A DNA stretch of 6,909 nucleotides from Actinomycetales bacterium Ga0077552 (GTDB lineage Bacteria; Actinomycetota; Actinomycetes; Actinomycetales; Microbacteriaceae). The stretch spans positions 1 through 6,909 of the forward strand of contig LNFD01000338.1 of NCBI GenBank assembly GCA_001464255.1, written 5' to 3'. Shown one piece after another: positions 4,993 through 6,909 of the stretch. The position numbers were made by a program, and so were the translations under genes. The notes below the pieces were generated by a model. The model ran no database searches and was not told the origin of the DNA. It was given only the letters and a program-made list of their open reading frames with translations. Every line of letters begins with the position of its first letter. Position 1 is the first letter of the stretch.

Positions 4993-6339
4993 ATGAACGC
5001 CATGTTCCGCTCGCTCGCCGGCGTCAACTACCGCATCTGGTTCGCCGGCGCCCTCATCTCGAACGTCGGCACGTGGATGCAGCGCACGGCGCAGGACTGG
5101 TTCGTGCTCACCGAGCTCACCGACAACGACGCCGCCGCCGTCGGGGTGACGATGGCCCTGCAGTTCGGGCCCGCGCTCGTCATCGGCCCGCTCGCGGGCA
5201 TCATCGCCGACCGGATGCCCGGCCGCCGCCTGCTCGCCGTCACGCAGGTCGCCCAGGCCCTGCTGGCCCTCGCCCTCGGGCTCATCATCGTGCTCGGCAT
5301 CGCCGAGCTCTGGATGGTCTACCTGCTCGCCCTCGGGCTCGGTATCGCCACGGCCGTCGACGCCCCCGCGCGCCAGACCTTCGTCGGCGAGCTCGTCGGC
5401 CCCGCCGACCTGCCCAACGCCGTCGCCCTCAACTCGGCCTCGTTTAACACCGCGCGGCTCATCGGGCCCGCCGCGGCCGGGCTGCTGACCGTGCTCGTCG
5501 GGGCGGGCTGGGTCATCTTGATCAACGTGCTGACCTTCTCGGCCATGCTCGTCGCGCTCGGCATGCTGCGGGCGGCCGAACTGCAGCCCATGCAGAAGGC
5601 GGGTCGGGGGCGCGGGCAGCTGCGGGCGGGCATCCGGTACGTCGCCCGACGGGCCGACCTCGTCGTCGTCTTCACGATGGTCTTCCTCGTCGGAACCTTC
5701 GGCTTCAACTTCGCCATCTTCACCGCCACGATGGCGCGCGTCGAGTTCGGGCGCGACGCGGCCGAGTTCGGGCTGCTGTCGTCGATCCTCGCGATCGGAT
5801 CGGTCGCGGGCGCCCTGCTCTCGGCGCGGCGCGAGCGCCCCCGCCTGCGCGTCATCGTGCTCGCGGCGATCGGCTTCGCGCTCTCGATGGTCGTCGCGGC
5901 GCTCATGCCGACGATCGAGCTCTTCGCCCTCGCGCTCATCCCCATCGGCTACTTCGCGCTCACCATGATCACGAGCGCCAACGCCTACGTGCAGACGACG
6001 ACGCGGTCGAGCATCCGCGGCCGCGTCATGGCCCTCTACCTGACGATCTTCATGGGCGGCACGCCCGTCGGCGCCCCCCTGCTGGGCCTCGTCGCGAACG
6101 AGCTCGGGGCGCGCTGGGCCATGGGCGTCGGCGCACTGGCGGGGCTTCTCGCGGCTGCCGTCGCGGTGCTGTGGATGCGCGCCCGCCACAATCTGCGCAT
6201 CCGCCGCCACCCGGCCGACGACCCCTGGTGGCGGCTGCGCGTGCGCTACGACGGCGACGACTTCGAGCGCCGCATGCAGGATCTCGAGACGGCGACGCAG
6301 GAGATCGCGATCGTCGAGGCCGAGGCCCGCAAGACGTGA
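4993..6339 (+). CDS. MFS exporter, MFS_3 / EntS-like family
   Basis: A proton-driven inner-membrane exporter of about 448 residues with an apparent 12-helix fold. The N-terminus matches the MFS_3 (EntS-like) family: FRSLAGVNYRIWFAGALISNVG, then GTWMQRTAQDWFVL (26-39), then the loop 2-3 motif A as GIIADRMPGRR (69-79). Later hydrophobic runs include ALVIGPLAGII, LLALALGLIIVLGIAELWMVYLL, LIGPAAAGLLTVLVGAG and VGAPLLGLVANELG. After the last helix (ending near LWMRARH) a hydrophilic tail of about 50 residues, acidic and helix-prone, should be cytoplasmic. EntS exports enterobactin in E. coli, but many relatives have unknown substrates, so drug or siderophore-like cargo is an inference. The start is set by GAGGTG before 4993; a GTG at 4984 would add three residues. 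It is coupled to the MarR gene, the usual repressor-pump pairing. Confidence 0.93.
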   Translation: MNAMFRSLAGVNYRIWFAGALISNVGTWMQRTAQDWFVLTELTDNDAAAVGVTMALQFGPALVIGPLAGIIADRMPGRRLLAVTQVAQALLALALGLIIVLGIAELWMVYLLALGLGIATAVDAPARQTFVGELVGPADLPNAVALNSASFNTARLIGPAAAGLLTVLVGAGWVILINVLTFSAMLVALGMLRAAELQPMQKAGRGRGQLRAGIRYVARRADLVVVFTMVFLVGTFGFNFAIFTATMARVEFGRDAAEFGLLSSILAIGSVAGALLSARRERPRLRVIVLAAIGFALSMVVAALMPTIELFALALIPIGYFALTMITSANAYVQTTTRSSIRGRVMALYLTIFMGGTPVGAPLLGLVANELGARWAMGVGALAGLLAAAVAVLWMRARHNLRIRRHPADDPWWRLRVRYDGDDFERRMQDLETATQEIAIVEAEARKT

Positions 6340-6361
6340 TGCTCGCGACAGGATGGACCCC

Positions 6362-6607
6362 GTGACCCGCGCACCGAATCCGCTCAACCCCTTCAACAAC
6401 ACGAGGGGGTTCTTCGGCGCGCTCGGGCGGGCGCTGTGGACGGTCACCGGCCCCGCGGCGGTCGGCATCGGGCGGCCGGAGGAGCCCTACGTCGCGCCCG
6501 CCGATCCGCGCTGCCCGCTGTGCGGCGCGGCCATGGCCGAGCACACGATCGAGCGCGGAGCGGGCACGACCCCGACCCGCCTGCACTGCCCGCCGGCCGC
6601 GGCCTGA
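6362..6607 (+). CDS. Small protein with incomplete zinc-ribbon motif, function unknown
   Basis: An 81-residue protein whose function I do not recognise. It starts with a polar Asn/Pro-rich stretch (NPLNPFNNTRGFF), then a moderately hydrophobic segment (GALGRALWTVTGPAAVGIG) too short and mixed for a clear membrane helix, then CPLCG with Cys51 and Cys54 and a later Cys76 in LHCP. A zinc ribbon needs four ligands; only three cysteines are present, and His75 or His61 could serve as the fourth. I prefer the GTG at 6362 because GGATGG lies 5 bases upstream; the ATG at 6353, in frame, adds three residues but has no ribosome site. It follows the MFS gene by 22 bases and is probably the last gene of that operon. 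The base composition matches its neighbours. Confidence 0.7.
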   Translation: MTRAPNPLNPFNNTRGFFGALGRALWTVTGPAAVGIGRPEEPYVAPADPRCPLCGAAMAEHTIERGAGTTPTRLHCPPAAA

Positions 6608-6632
6608 CGCGGCCGCATCCCGCCGCCTGGCG

Positions 6633-6909
6633 TCAGCTCTCGCGCGTGATCTCGACCGTGACGAAGAGCTTCGAGCTCGAGGGGCCGGCGTAGACGCCAC
6701 GCAGGGGCGGCACGTCGCGGTAGTCGCGGCCGCGGCCGACGATGACGTGCCGGTCGCGGATCTCGTGGTGGGGTCGAAGCCCTGCCACTCGCCGTCGAAC
6801 CACTCGACCCAGGCGTGCGACTCGCCCGCGATCGTCTCGCCGACCTGCGGATCGCGCGAAGGGTGCAGGTAGCCGCTGACGTAGCGGGCGGGGATGCCGA
6901 TCGAGCGCA
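6633..6909 (-). pseudogene. Transglutaminase-like protein, C-terminal part, with apparent frameshift
   Basis: The minus strand encodes the end of a bacterial transglutaminase-like protein (Transglut_core), a cysteine-protease fold of uncertain substrate. From 6907 it reads RSIGIPARYVSGYLHP, then GESHAWVEWF with the triad His, and WQGFDPT with the triad Asp; the catalytic Cys and the N-terminus lie outside the window. After DPT (near 6768) the matching sequence moves to another frame: HEIRDRHVIVGRGRDYRDVPPLRGVY and on to a TGA at 6633-6635. A single missing base (or 1+3n), or two extra, restores the reading. In the original frame no stop is met until about 6050, so the product would carry a long foreign tail. 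It may be a true frameshift mutation or a base error near the GGTGGGG stretch (6767-6773). It converges with the small zinc-ribbon gene, 25 bases apart. Confidence 0.8.

Noticed and set aside
4915..6468. 517-codon minus-strand open frame opposite the MFS gene
   Set aside because: Its product is a charged, low-complexity His/Asp/Arg/Gly-rich string without motifs, while the plus strand encodes an obvious membrane transporter.
6608..6632. Terminator between the small gene and the transglutaminase gene
   Set aside because: Only 25 bases, with a NotI-like GCGGCCGC but no stem followed by a T-run.
6050..6700. Minus-strand open frame overlapping the MFS end and the small gene
   Set aside because: It is only the continuation of the upstream transglutaminase frame past the frameshift; Arg/Ser/Ala-rich and without any recognisable domain.
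1..6909. Phage, transposon, toxin-antitoxin or defence system
   Set aside because: All genes fall into ordinary chromosomal families and no transposase, integrase, nuclease or toxin-like small gene pair was seen.

Overview
The window looks like chromosomal DNA of a very GC-rich (about 70% by eye) Gram-positive actinobacterium. The gene families, the weak Shine-Dalgarno use and the TANNNT boxes placed 6-7 bases before start codons would suit Microbacteriaceae; the family is an inference and could not be checked. No RNA gene, CRISPR array, transposase, phage gene or plasmid origin was seen.

Layout. (a) 2887 down to 1, minus strand: a tightly packed operon of a 3-mercaptopyruvate sulfurtransferase, a lipoate-protein ligase whose accessory domain sits at the N-terminus, and a FecCD-type metal-chelate ABC permease that runs off the left edge. 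The genes are joined by a 4-base gap and then a 4-base GTGA overlap. (b) 2911-3279, plus: a small cupin, divergent from the operon across only 23 bases in which -10-like boxes for both directions share a TA step. (c) 3280-3619: a gene-free stretch between convergent genes holding three unrelated repeats: six copies of a 9-bp unit, a perfect 18-bp dyad with a nested 9-bp hairpin, and about thirteen copies of a 7-bp unit with a 28-bp higher-order duplication. (d) 4486 down to 3620, minus: a monoacylglycerol-lipase/lysophospholipase-like alpha/beta hydrolase. (e) 4557-6607, plus: a probable operon of a MarR regulator, an MFS_3/EntS-like exporter and a small protein with an incomplete zinc-ribbon motif. 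The 70-bp gap between hydrolase and marR carries a GTTAG/CTAAC palindrome overlapping a -10-like box, with another half-site upstream. (f) 6909 down to 6633, minus: the 3' end of a transglutaminase-like gene with an apparent frameshift near 6768.

How the genes may work together. The MarR-MFS pair has the classic layout of a ligand-responsive repressor controlling its own efflux pump. The palindrome is a natural operator and could also affect the divergent hydrolase. The left operon joins sulfur transfer, lipoate attachment and probable iron-chelate import; a physiological link is plausible (lipoyl synthesis needs iron-sulfur enzymes) but unproven.

I found no clearly new multi-gene system. 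The most unusual items are the repeat cluster, the domain order of the ligase, the two symmetric divergent promoter regions, and the broken transglutaminase gene.
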